Below are positions 10,122-18,318 of a stretch of 64,000 bases of DNA, in pieces. Where the stretch lies: NCBI GenBank assembly GCA_001770725.1, contig MERU01000002.1:701901-765900 (forward strand), read 5' to 3'. Every line of letters starts with the position of its first letter. Positions within the stretch are counted from its first letter, which is position 1. The position numbers and the translations under genes are program-made. Below the pieces are notes generated by a model, which was not told the DNA's origin, did no database searches, and worked only from the letters and a program-made list of their open reading frames with translations. This DNA comes from Burkholderiales bacterium RIFCSPHIGHO2_01_FULL_63_240. GTDB taxonomy: Bacteria > Pseudomonadota > Gammaproteobacteria > Burkholderiales > Burkholderiaceae_C.

Positions 10122-11033
10122 ATGATGGACCCGCTTTTGTTGCTGCCTGATTTCCTGTTGATTCTGGGAGGTTTCTGCCTGTGCCGCTACACGGCCTTCG
10201 GACGCCCCACCTGGGATGTGGTTGAACGCCTGGTCTACCACCTGCTTTTCCCGGCCCTGCTGTTTGCCTCGATCGTGCGCAGCCCGCTGCAACCCGGCGA
10301 CGCCGCCACCCTGGCTGGCGCTGGCGTCGGGCTGTGTTTGCTGGGGCTGGTGCTGGCAACCTGGCTGCGCCACCTGCCCGGTGTGGACGCCAATCTGCAC
10401 GCCAGCGGGGCGCAAGTGGCGTTTCGATTCAATTCCTACATCGCGCTGGCCCTGGCCGACCGCCTGCTGGGCGCACAAGGCGTGGCCCTGATCGCCATCC
10501 TCATCGCGCTGTGCGTGCCGCTGTGCAACGCCGGGGCGGTGTGGAGCCTGGCCCGGCACGGCGGTCACAACACCTGGGCGGAGCTGGTGCGCAACCCGCT
10601 GATCATCGGCACCCTGGGTGGGCTGCTGGTGCGCGTGCTCGATCTGCACCTGCCGGTGTGGCTGCTGGAAACGGTCAGCCGCATCGGTCAGGCCGCCCTG
10701 CCCCTGGGCTTGCTGGCGGTGGGCGCCGGCCTGAAGATGACCGGGCTGACCGCCGCGCCGACCCTGGCCCTGGGGCTGTTGGGCATACGTCACCTGCTGC
10801 TGCCACTGGCGGCCATCGGTCTGGCCTGGGCGCTGGAGCTGCCGCGCACCGAGCAGGCCATCCTGGTGGCCTTCGGCGCACTGCCAACGGCCTCAAGCGC
10901 CTACGTGCTGGCGGTGCGCATGGGCGGCAACGGGCCCTTCGTGGCCGGCTTGATCACGGTGTCGACCTTGCTGGGCATGGCCACCGTGCCCATGTGGCTC
11001 GGGGCCCTGACCTGGCTCACGCCAGGGGGCTGA
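10122..11033 (+). CDS. AEC family permease (auxin efflux carrier type)
   Basis: A 303-residue inner-membrane protein with about ten hydrophobic helices arranged as two halves. It carries the AEC family segments FPALLFASIV, NSYIALALADRLLG, RNPLIIGTLGGLL and LPTASSAYVLAVRMGG. The family exports small organic anions such as malate; the substrate here cannot be told. Two adjacent ATG codons (10122 and 10125) could start it; no strong ribosome site precedes either. It is divergent from the chalcone-isomerase-like gene with a 108-base gap. Confidence 0.85.
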   Translation: MMDPLLLLPDFLLILGGFCLCRYTAFGRPTWDVVERLVYHLLFPALLFASIVRSPLQPGDAATLAGAGVGLCLLGLVLATWLRHLPGVDANLHASGAQVAFRFNSYIALALADRLLGAQGVALIAILIALCVPLCNAGAVWSLARHGGHNTWAELVRNPLIIGTLGGLLVRVLDLHLPVWLLETVSRIGQAALPLGLLAVGAGLKMTGLTAAPTLALGLLGIRHLLLPLAAIGLAWALELPRTEQAILVAFGALPTASSAYVLAVRMGGNGPFVAGLITVSTLLGMATVPMWLGALTWLTPGG

Positions 11034-11055
11034 CCGAGCCCAATGACTCAAAGGT

Positions 11056-11784
11056 TCACTGACCGCTGGCGTAGGCGCGGTTGATTTCCGCCATGGCCTG
11101 CTCGAGCTTGGCGGGCGTGCGCAGCGCTGGATCGGTCTGGTTCTGCCACTCACCGAAGGCGGTGGCGCGACGGCGCATGTACTCGGTCTCGCGGTTCTGG
11201 GCGGCCATGCGGGTTTCGTCCTCGGGGTTGGGGACGATGGTGGCCAACTGAGCCTGCCAGGCTTCGACGCGCTGCGTGCGACGGGCTTCGTCGGGTTCGG
11301 CCTCGGCGATCAGGACGGCGCCCATCAGCGCGGCCTCCATCAGCGTGAACTCGCCCGTTTTGAGTCGGTCAGGCAATTCCTTGAACAGGCCTTCGGCCAG
11401 TTGGCGACGCTCACGGGCCTGCTTTTGCTCATCGAGGCCTTGCCAGGCCTCAAAGGCCCGGTGGTACTGCACGTAGCTGACGATGCGGGTGGCTTCGGCC
11501 TTGGGGTTGGCGGTCTTGCTCAGCGCGGACTCGAGCGTGGCCTGGTCTTCTGCGTTGACATTGCCCCAACGGGCATCGGTGAGGATGGAGGTGACCGGCG
11601 CTCCGCTGCTGGCGGCACCCGATGCCGAGGACCACTGCCACATGGCACCGGTGGCGCCGGGGGCACCTGCTTCACCCGAGTCACCCTGCGGGGCGAACGC
11701 CCACCAAGCCAGCCCACCGGCGACAGCGACCGCGGCCACGATGGCCACACCAGTCCAGGAACGGTTCTTCTCGATCGTGATCAT
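11056..11784 (-). CDS. Membrane-anchored helical protein of unknown function
   Basis: I do not recognise a named family. The 242-residue product has one N-terminal membrane helix (about residues 11-30, VAIVAAVAVAGGLAWWAF), so it is anchored in the inner membrane with the rest outside. After a Gly/Ala/Ser-rich linker there is a mostly helical, charged domain (residues 75-240) rich in Glu, Ala, Arg and Gln. Its composition loosely recalls lipase-chaperone-type helical domains, but I see no diagnostic motif. The start at 11784 is the first ATG that places the helix at the N-terminus; the ribosome site is weak. It is convergent with the AEC gene. Confidence 0.6.
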   Translation of the reverse strand: MITIEKNRSWTGVAIVAAVAVAGGLAWWAFAPQGDSGEAGAPGATGAMWQWSSASGAASSGAPVTSILTDARWGNVNAEDQATLESALSKTANPKAEATRIVSYVQYHRAFEAWQGLDEQKQARERRQLAEGLFKELPDRLKTGEFTLMEAALMGAVLIAEAEPDEARRTQRVEAWQAQLATIVPNPEDETRMAAQNRETEYMRRRATAFGEWQNQTDPALRTPAKLEQAMAEINRAYASGQ

Positions 11785-11923
11785 GGGAATCAGGGAAATG
11801 CTGCTGCGAGAGCCCCGCAGGATACCCCCATGGCGCATGCCCCCTCGTGTCCGCCCACCCCGGATTACTACCAAGTGTTCTCAGGAATCGGCGGGCGGAT
11901 CGGACGCACCCTAGACTCCCCCC

Positions 11924-12418
11924 ATGGACATCCGCCCCATGAACCTGACCGACCTGGGCCTGGTGCTCGCCATCCAGCAGCGCTGCTACCCGCCGGCCTA
12001 CCACGAGCCCTTGACCGCCTTCGAGAACAAGCTGCGGCAGGCGCCGCATTCTGCCTGGCTGGCCACCTGCGCCCAAGGCCCCCAAGCCTACCTCGTCACC
12101 CTGCCAGTCGATGAAGCGCACTTCCCAGCCCTTCACGCTGACAACTGGCACCCACCCACTCAGGCGAAATGGCTCTACCTGCACGACCTTGCCGTGGACC
12201 CGGACCACCGGGGCAGCGGCGCGGGACAAAGGCTGGTCGAGCAGGCCTTCACCCACGCCAGACTGCTGGGTCTCGAAGGTCTGGCCTTGGTCGCGGTGCA
12301 GGGGTCTCAGCCCTACTGGGCCCGCCAAGGCTTCCAGGCCCGGGACGTCGCACACGCCGGATTGCGAGAAAAGCTGCGCTCGTTTGGCGACGAAGCGTGT
12401 TTCATGGTCCGCGATTGA
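11924..12418 (+). CDS. GNAT family N-acetyltransferase
   Basis: A 164-residue acetyltransferase. The acetyl-CoA binding motif A is visible as LHDLAVDPDHRGSGAGQRLVEQAF (about residues 86-109), followed by the motif B region QPYWARQGF. The acceptor substrate cannot be deduced. It is a single gene, divergent from the membrane-anchored unknown and 110 bases before the tetR gene that starts the exporter operon. Confidence 0.83.
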   Translation: MDIRPMNLTDLGLVLAIQQRCYPPAYHEPLTAFENKLRQAPHSAWLATCAQGPQAYLVTLPVDEAHFPALHADNWHPPTQAKWLYLHDLAVDPDHRGSGAGQRLVEQAFTHARLLGLEGLALVAVQGSQPYWARQGFQARDVAHAGLREKLRSFGDEACFMVRD

Positions 12419-12464
12419 CGCCTCACAGGTCGTCGGGGTGTTTTCGCTCACAGGGTTGATTCAC

Positions 12465-12483
12465 GTCAATTCATACGATTGAC
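12465..12483. promoter_or_regulatory. Candidate TetR operator upstream of exporter operon
   Basis: A 19-bp inverted repeat, GTCAAT-N7-ATTGAC, lies 45 bases before the tetR start. Six-base perfect arms with a 7-base spacer suit a TetR dimer, and the position suits autorepression of the operon. The assignment is from position and symmetry only. Confidence 0.45.
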
Positions 12484-12528
12484 TGACTTCAGGGCCGGTG
12501 CGATGCTGCATCGCAACAAACCTGAACC

Positions 12529-13284
12529 ATGTGCGCACTGCTCTCTCCTCATCCGGCCTGCGAAGGCCCCGTGACAGCGCCCTGCCTGCCGGAAACGGCC
12601 CGAGGCCTGCAGGCGCGCGAGCGCATGCTGCATGCCGCGCTCGACCAGTTCGGCCGCCATGGTTTCGACGGCACGACGACGCGGATGATCGCCGCCGCCG
12701 CCGGCATGAACCTGGGCGCCATCCCCTACTACTTCGGCACCAAGGAAGAGCTGTACGTCGAAGCGGCCGGGTTCCTGGCGGATGCCATCCAGGCGCGACA
12801 ACGCGAGCCCTTGCTCCTGCTGCAGGCCCAGAGGCCACTGACACCCAGCGCCCAGCCAACCGAGGGCACCTCGCCCATCGCACGCGACGCCCTCATCGAC
12901 CAGGTGGTGGCCTTCCTGTGTCAGCAGGCCCGCGTGCTGCTGGCCGACGACTTCCCAGCCGAGTGGGTGCATTTTTTCCTGCGGGTGCAGGCCGAAGAAG
13001 GGCCGGCTTTCGATCGGCTGCTCGCGCAGGTGGTGGCGCCCATGCAGGACGCGGTCGAGGGGATGGTGGCGCGCATCTGCGGCCGCGAGGCCGCCGACGC
13101 CCTCCCACGCGCCATCACCTTCCTGGCCGCACACCAAGTGATGAGTTTGCGGCTCTCCGATGCCCTGCTCATGAGGCGCCTGGGCTGGGACCGGCTCACC
13201 CCCGAGCGCATCGACCAACTCCTTGACATCATTGCCATCACGCTGCGGGCCCAGTTCGCCGCGCTGGCCACCCCCTCGCCATGA
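12529..13284 (+). CDS. TetR/AcrR family regulator (CecR-like)
   Basis: A 251-residue repressor-type protein. The N-terminal DNA-binding domain is clear: RERMLHAALDQFGRHGFDGTTTRMIAAAAGMNLGAIPYYFGTKEELY (about residues 31-77). The long C-terminal ligand domain with FPAEWVHFFLRVQAEEGPAF resembles the CecR/DUF1956 group, which in E. coli controls the ybhGFSR exporter genes. It is the first gene of the seven-gene run and its TGA overlaps the next ATG (ATGA at 13281), so it probably controls its own operon. The ligand is unknown. Confidence 0.85.
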   Translation: MCALLSPHPACEGPVTAPCLPETARGLQARERMLHAALDQFGRHGFDGTTTRMIAAAAGMNLGAIPYYFGTKEELYVEAAGFLADAIQARQREPLLLLQAQRPLTPSAQPTEGTSPIARDALIDQVVAFLCQQARVLLADDFPAEWVHFFLRVQAEEGPAFDRLLAQVVAPMQDAVEGMVARICGREAADALPRAITFLAAHQVMSLRLSDALLMRRLGWDRLTPERIDQLLDIIAITLRAQFAALATPSP

Positions 13285-14312
13285 ACCGACGCAGCCTGAA
13301 CTGGACCCTGATCGCCCTTGCCGCGGCCGCCGCCACCGGTCTCGCCTGGTGGGTGAACACCCAACGCGATCGCCTGCCCGACGGCATCCACCGAGGCAAC
13401 GGTCGGCTGGAAGTCGAGCGCATCGAGGTCGCGGCCAAGTACCCAGGGCGCATCATCGAGCTGCCGGTGCACGAGGGTGACCTGGTCAAAGCAGGTGACG
13501 TGATCGCCCGCCAGGACCCAACCGACCTGCTGGCCCAGCGTGGCGCGGTGGAGGCCGCCCGCGACCGCGCCGCGCAAGCCATGCAACGCGCCGGTGCCGA
13601 GACCGAGGTGCGCAAGGTGCAGGCGCGCATCGCCCAGCTGGAACTCGACCACGCTACGCGACTCAAGCAGGACGCGTTGGTCTCGGGCGCAGAGGTCGAG
13701 CGGCGCACGGCGCAGCGCGATGGCGAGCGAGCCGGCATCCTGGTGGCCACGGCGGCCATCGGCGAAGCCACCGCCGCGCGCGCCGAAGCCCAGGCCCAGA
13801 TCCAGCGGATCAACGTGGCACTCGACGACCTGGTGCTGCGCGCGCCGGTGGCCGGACGCATCGAGTACCGTGTGGTCGAGCCGGGCTCGGTCATCCCGTC
13901 CGGCGGGCGCGTGGCCACCTTGCTGAACACGGCCGAAGTGCACATGACCGTGTTCCTGCCCACCGACGTGGCGGGCAGGCTGAAGCTGGGCGATGAAGCC
14001 CGCATCGTGCTGGACGCGGCGCCCCAGTTCGTCATCCCGGCCGTTGTGTCCTTCGTGGCATCCGAGGCGCAGTTCACGCCCAAGTACGTCGAGACCGCGT
14101 CCGAGCGCGAGAAGCTGGTCTTTCGCGTCAAGCTCAAGGTGGCGCCTGAGCTGGCCAGCCGATATGCGCCTTATGTGAAGGCGGGACTGACGGGGTACGG
14201 GCATGTGCGTGGTGATGCGACCCAGGCCTGGCCGGCTGCGCTGCAGGTGAAGTTGCCGCTGCAGGCGCCTGCGGCATCCAAAGCGGCATCCGGTGCGGCC
14301 TCGGCCTCCTGA
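13281..14312 (+). CDS. HlyD-type periplasmic adaptor of RbbA-like exporter (YhiI-like)
   Basis: A 343-residue membrane-fusion protein: one N-terminal membrane helix (about residues 8-24), a lipoyl-like half (GRLEVERIEVAAKYPGRI, LPVHEGDLVKAGDVIA), a coiled-coil hairpin of about 100 residues, the second lipoyl half (LVLRAPVAGRIEYRVVEPG), and a beta-barrel region. It should bridge the inner-membrane ABC parts encoded next to an outer-membrane factor, the last gene of the operon. The start overlaps the tetR stop by four bases. The gene order HlyD, RbbA, YhhJ matches the E. coli yhiI-rbbA-yhhJ set. Confidence 0.9.
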   Translation: MNRRSLNWTLIALAAAAATGLAWWVNTQRDRLPDGIHRGNGRLEVERIEVAAKYPGRIIELPVHEGDLVKAGDVIARQDPTDLLAQRGAVEAARDRAAQAMQRAGAETEVRKVQARIAQLELDHATRLKQDALVSGAEVERRTAQRDGERAGILVATAAIGEATAARAEAQAQIQRINVALDDLVLRAPVAGRIEYRVVEPGSVIPSGGRVATLLNTAEVHMTVFLPTDVAGRLKLGDEARIVLDAAPQFVIPAVVSFVASEAQFTPKYVETASEREKLVFRVKLKVAPELASRYAPYVKAGLTGYGHVRGDATQAWPAALQVKLPLQAPAASKAASGAASAS

Positions 14313-14336
14313 CAAGCACACCTCCTCCAACCAGGC

Positions 14337-17153
14337 ATGAACGACATGGCCCGCGCTGACGCCTCATCGATCGCCCCCATCGCGGTCGATGTGGGTGACT
14401 TGGTTCATCGCTACGGCGACACGCGGGCGCTCGACCACATCAACCTGCGGTTCCCCGCAGGCCGGACCATCGGCCTGGTGGGGCCCGATGGCGTGGGCAA
14501 GTCGACGCTGCTGTCGGTCATCGCGGGGGTGAAAGTGATCCAGCGTGGTCGCGTGCAGGTGCTGGGCGAAGACCTGTCGGACGCCAAGGCGCGGGCCAGG
14601 CTGTCGCCACGCGTGGCCTTCATGCCGCAGGGCCTGGGACGCAACCTCTACCCCACGCTGTCGGTGGCCGAGAACATCGATTTCTTCGCGCGGTTGTTCG
14701 GCCAAGGCGCGGCCGAGCGCGAGGCGCGCATCCAGCGCCTGCTCGACGCCACGGGCCTGGCTCCGTTCCGTGATCGGCCCGCAGGCAAACTGTCCGGCGG
14801 CATGAAGCAGAAGCTCGGCCTGTGCTGCTCGCTGGTGCACGACCCCGACCTGCTCATCCTCGACGAGCCCACCACGGGCGTGGACCCCTTGTCTCGGCGG
14901 CAGTTCTGGGCCCTGGTCGAGGCCTTGCGGGCCGAGCGCCCGGGCATGACGGTGATCGTGGCCACGGCCTACATGGAAGAGGCGGAACGTTTCGAGCACC
15001 TGGTGGCCATGAACGCCGGCCGGGTGCTGGTGTTCGACCGCACCGAAAACGTGCTGGCGCGCACCCCCCATCACACGCTGGAAGCCGCCTACCTCGACCT
15101 GTTGCCCGAGGCCGACCGAGGCAGCACCGAGCCGCTGGTCATCCCGCCTCGCCCAACTGTGGATGGCCCCCCCGCCATCGAGGCAACAGGCCTGACGCGC
15201 CGATTCGGTGACTTCGTGGCCGTGGACAACGTGAGCTTTCGCATCGAGCGCGGCGAGATCTTCGGCTTCCTGGGCTCGAACGGCTGCGGCAAGACCACGA
15301 CCATGAAGATGCTCACCGGCTTGCTGGACATCAGCTCGGGCTCGGCGCGGCTGCTGGGTGCCCCCATCGACCCGCGCGACCTCGCCACACGCATGAGGGT
15401 GGGCTACATGTCGCAGGCCTTCTCGCTGTACGACGAGCTCAGCGTGCGGCAGAACCTGTTGCTGCACGCGCGCCTTTACCGAATGGAAGGCGATGCAGCC
15501 GAGCGCGCCATCGCCGATGCCTTGCAACGCTTCGACCTGGTTGAGCATGCAGAAGCCCGGCCGAGCGAGCTGTCTCTGGGCATCCGCCAGCGCTTGCAAC
15601 TGGCTGCGGCCTGCCTGCACAAGCCAGAGGTGCTGATCCTGGATGAGCCGACCTCGGGCGTGGACCCCGCCGCGCGCGACCTTTTCTGGCGCCAGCTCGT
15701 GCAGCTCTCGCGCCAGGAGCAGGTCACCATCTTCGTGTCGACCCACTTCATGAACGAGGCCGAGCGCTGCGACCGCATCTCGCTGATGCATCGCGGGCGG
15801 GTGCTGGCCGTGGGCTCGCCTGGGGCATTGCAGGCCGAGCAAGGAGCGGCTTGCCTGGAGGATGCTTTCGTGGCGCACCTGCAGGCGGCGGACAGCACCG
15901 TGCAGGCCGCGCAAGCCGCGGCGACGGCTCGCACGCCGGTGGCGGCGACTTCGCGCAGCGCTGCCGCAAACGCATCGGTCACGCAGGAAAGCGTGGCGGC
16001 ACGTTCGGCGCACGAGCGCACGCTGCTGGACTGGTGGGCACGCACCTGGGCCTTCGCGCGCCGCGAGGCCATGGAACTCAAGCGCGACCCGATCCGCCTG
16101 ACCTTTGCCCTGCTGGGCCCGATCATCCTGCTGGTGACGGCCGCCTGGAGCATCTCCTTCGACATCCAGAAGGCCAGTTTCACCGTGCTCGACCGCGACC
16201 AGACCCATGACAGCCGCCAGTTGATCGAGCACTTCGAGGGATCGCGCCACTTTCAGCGAAAGGGCTCGGTGCAGACGCTGCAGGAAGGGGATGACCTCCT
16301 GCGCGCGCACGAGGTGGTGATGGTGATCGAGATCCCACCGGGCTTCGGGCGTGACCTGATCGGTGGCCGGCGGCCCGATGTGGCGCTGTACATCGACGGT
16401 GCTCAGACCTTCACGGCCGAGAACGTGCGCGGCTATGCCAAGGGCATCCTGCTGGAGCACGCGATGCGCTTTGCACAGGAAACGCCTGGTCTGAAGGCCC
16501 CCACCCTGCCCGCCCGCCTGGAGCCGCGCTTTTCGTACAACCAGGCGTTTCGCAGCATCTATGCCTCGACGCCCGGGCTGCTGATGCTGTGCCTGATCAT
16601 CATCCCGGCCATGCTGACCGCGCTGGGCGTGGTGCGGGAAAAGGAAATGGGCTCCATCCTCAACCTCTATGCCTCACCCGCCAGCGTCGGACAGTTCCTG
16701 GTCGGCAAGCAACTGCCCTACATCGGCCTGGCCATGCTGAGCTACCTCAGCCTGGTGTTCCTGACCATCGTGTTGCTGCAGGTGCCGCTCAAGGGCAACT
16801 TCTTCGCGCTCAGCCTGGGGGCGCTGTGCTTCGTCTTCGCCACCACGGCGCTGGGCCTGCTCATCTCGGCCTTCCTGAAGTCGCAGGTGGCGGCCACCTT
16901 CGCCACGGCCATCGTCTGCCTGATCCCCTCGATCAACTTCTCGGGACTGCTCTACCCGGTGTCCACGCTGACGGGCGCGGCCTTGTGGGTGGGCCAGGGC
17001 TTTCCGGCCTCGTGGTTCCAGCTCATCAGCCTGGGCAGCTTCACCAAGGGGCTGAGCTTCGACAGCTTCGGGCCGATGTACGCGGCGCTGCTGGGCTTCG
17101 GTCTGGCCTACCTGGCGCTGGCGCGGCTGGCCGTGCGCAAGCAGGAGGCTTGA
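14337..17153 (+). CDS. rbbA: RbbA-type fused ABC transporter (two ATPases plus permease)
   Basis: A 938-residue fusion. ATPase domain 1 has Walker A GPDGVGKST (49-57), signature LSGGM (152-156) and Walker B LLILDEP. ATPase domain 2 has Walker A GSNGCGKTT (313-321), Walker B VLILDEP, and a degenerate signature LSLGI (412-416), also a feature of E. coli RbbA. After a low-complexity linker (about 510-560) comes an ABC-2 permease with about six helices. The sequence matches E. coli RbbA closely along its length, including MPQGLGRNLYPTLSV and EKEMGSI. RbbA was first described as ribosome-associated, but its fusion to a permease and its neighbours argue for export. It lies 24 bases after the adaptor and 4 before the second permease. 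Confidence 0.93.
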   Translation: MNDMARADASSIAPIAVDVGDLVHRYGDTRALDHINLRFPAGRTIGLVGPDGVGKSTLLSVIAGVKVIQRGRVQVLGEDLSDAKARARLSPRVAFMPQGLGRNLYPTLSVAENIDFFARLFGQGAAEREARIQRLLDATGLAPFRDRPAGKLSGGMKQKLGLCCSLVHDPDLLILDEPTTGVDPLSRRQFWALVEALRAERPGMTVIVATAYMEEAERFEHLVAMNAGRVLVFDRTENVLARTPHHTLEAAYLDLLPEADRGSTEPLVIPPRPTVDGPPAIEATGLTRRFGDFVAVDNVSFRIERGEIFGFLGSNGCGKTTTMKMLTGLLDISSGSARLLGAPIDPRDLATRMRVGYMSQAFSLYDELSVRQNLLLHARLYRMEGDAAERAIADALQRFDLVEHAEARPSELSLGIRQRLQLAAACLHKPEVLILDEPTSGVDPAARDLFWRQLVQLSRQEQVTIFVSTHFMNEAERCDRISLMHRGRVLAVGSPGALQAEQGAACLEDAFVAHLQAADSTVQAAQAAATARTPVAATSRSAAANASVTQESVAARSAHERTLLDWWARTWAFARREAMELKRDPIRLTFALLGPIILLVTAAWSISFDIQKASFTVLDRDQTHDSRQLIEHFEGSRHFQRKGSVQTLQEGDDLLRAHEVVMVIEIPPGFGRDLIGGRRPDVALYIDGAQTFTAENVRGYAKGILLEHAMRFAQETPGLKAPTLPARLEPRFSYNQAFRSIYASTPGLLMLCLIIIPAMLTALGVVREKEMGSILNLYASPASVGQFLVGKQLPYIGLAMLSYLSLVFLTIVLLQVPLKGNFFALSLGALCFVFATTALGLLISAFLKSQVAATFATAIVCLIPSINFSGLLYPVSTLTGAALWVGQGFPASWFQLISLGSFTKGLSFDSFGPMYAALLGFGLAYLALARLAVRKQEA

Positions 17154-17157
17154 GGCC

Positions 17158-18297
17158 ATGACTGGCAACACCCGGCAATGGTTGCGCAACGTCGCTCGGC
17201 TGTCCGCCAAGGAGCTGCGCAGCCTGCTCGGCGACGTGCCCCTGGTCGCGCTCATCCTGTTCGCCTTCACCATCTCGGTCTACACGACCGCCAAGGGCGT
17301 CAAGGCGGAGGTCTCGCACGCCTCGGTGGGCTGGATCGACGCCGACCAGTCGGCGCTGTCGATGCGCCTGCGCGACGCCATCCGCGCGCCCTACTTCCAG
17401 CCGCCGCGCGACATCTCCGCTCAGCAGGCTGGCCCCGCCCTGGACCGCGGCGACGTCATCTTCGTCATCGACGTGCCACCGCATTTCGAGGCGGATGTGC
17501 TGGCTGGCCGCGCGCCCGCCGTGCAGGTCACCGTGGACGCCACGGCCATGACGCAGGCCGGCCTGGGCGTGGCCTACCTCAACGAGATCTTCCTGCAGGA
17601 GCTGATGGGGTTTTTTCACCAGCAAGGCATCGACAGCCTGCTGCCGGCCAAACCCGTCATCCACCTGGCGTTCAACCCCAACAACCAGTCGCACTGGTTC
17701 ACCTCGGTGATGCTCATCATCACCAACATCACGGTGCTGGCCATCATCCTGGTGGGCGCGGCCGTGATCCGCGAACGCGAGCACGGCACCATCGAGCACC
17801 TGCTGGTGATGCCGGTGCGCCCATCGGAAATCGCCCTGGCCAAGATCCTGGCCAACGGTGGCGTGATCCTGCTGGCGGTGTGGCTGTCGCTGATGTTCGT
17901 GGTGCAGGGCTGGCTGGGTGTGCCACTGCTGGGCTCGATCACGCTGTTCCTGCTGGGCACCAGCGCCTACCTGTTTGCCGTGACATCGCTGGGCATCCTG
18001 CTTGCCACGGTCACCTCGTCGATGCCTCAGTTCGGTCTGCTGGCGGCGCCGGTCTACGTCGTGCTGTACCTGCTCTCGGGCGCGGCCACGCCGGTTGAAA
18101 GCATGCCCGAGCTGATGCAGGGCGTCGTGCAGGTCTCGCCCACCACGCAGTTCGTCAAGCTCACCCATGCCGTGCTCTACCGGGGCGCGGGCCTGGACAT
18201 CGTCTGGCCGCAGCTGCTCGCCGTCTCGGTCGCGGGCGCGGCCTTCCTCTTCATCGCGTTGTCGCGATTCCGTTCGATGCTGGCACGCCAAGGCTGA
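17158..18297 (+). CDS. ABC-2 type permease (YhhJ-like)
   Basis: A 379-residue integral membrane protein with one N-terminal helix, a large periplasmic domain (about residues 45-175) and five C-terminal helices. It carries the ABC-2 permease features EREHGTIEHLLVMPVRPSEI and LLSGAATPVESMPELMQ. It should pair with the permease half of RbbA to form the membrane channel. Length is close to E. coli YhhJ. It begins 4 bases after rbbA. Confidence 0.92.
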   Translation: MTGNTRQWLRNVARLSAKELRSLLGDVPLVALILFAFTISVYTTAKGVKAEVSHASVGWIDADQSALSMRLRDAIRAPYFQPPRDISAQQAGPALDRGDVIFVIDVPPHFEADVLAGRAPAVQVTVDATAMTQAGLGVAYLNEIFLQELMGFFHQQGIDSLLPAKPVIHLAFNPNNQSHWFTSVMLIITNITVLAIILVGAAVIREREHGTIEHLLVMPVRPSEIALAKILANGGVILLAVWLSLMFVVQGWLGVPLLGSITLFLLGTSAYLFAVTSLGILLATVTSSMPQFGLLAAPVYVVLYLLSGAATPVESMPELMQGVVQVSPTTQFVKLTHAVLYRGAGLDIVWPQLLAVSVAGAAFLFIALSRFRSMLARQG

Positions 18298-18318
18298 ACC
18301 AGCGCACAGGAGCACACC

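Noticed and set aside
14364..16460. A 698-codon open frame on the minus strand
   Set aside because: Antisense to rbbA, with no family signal.
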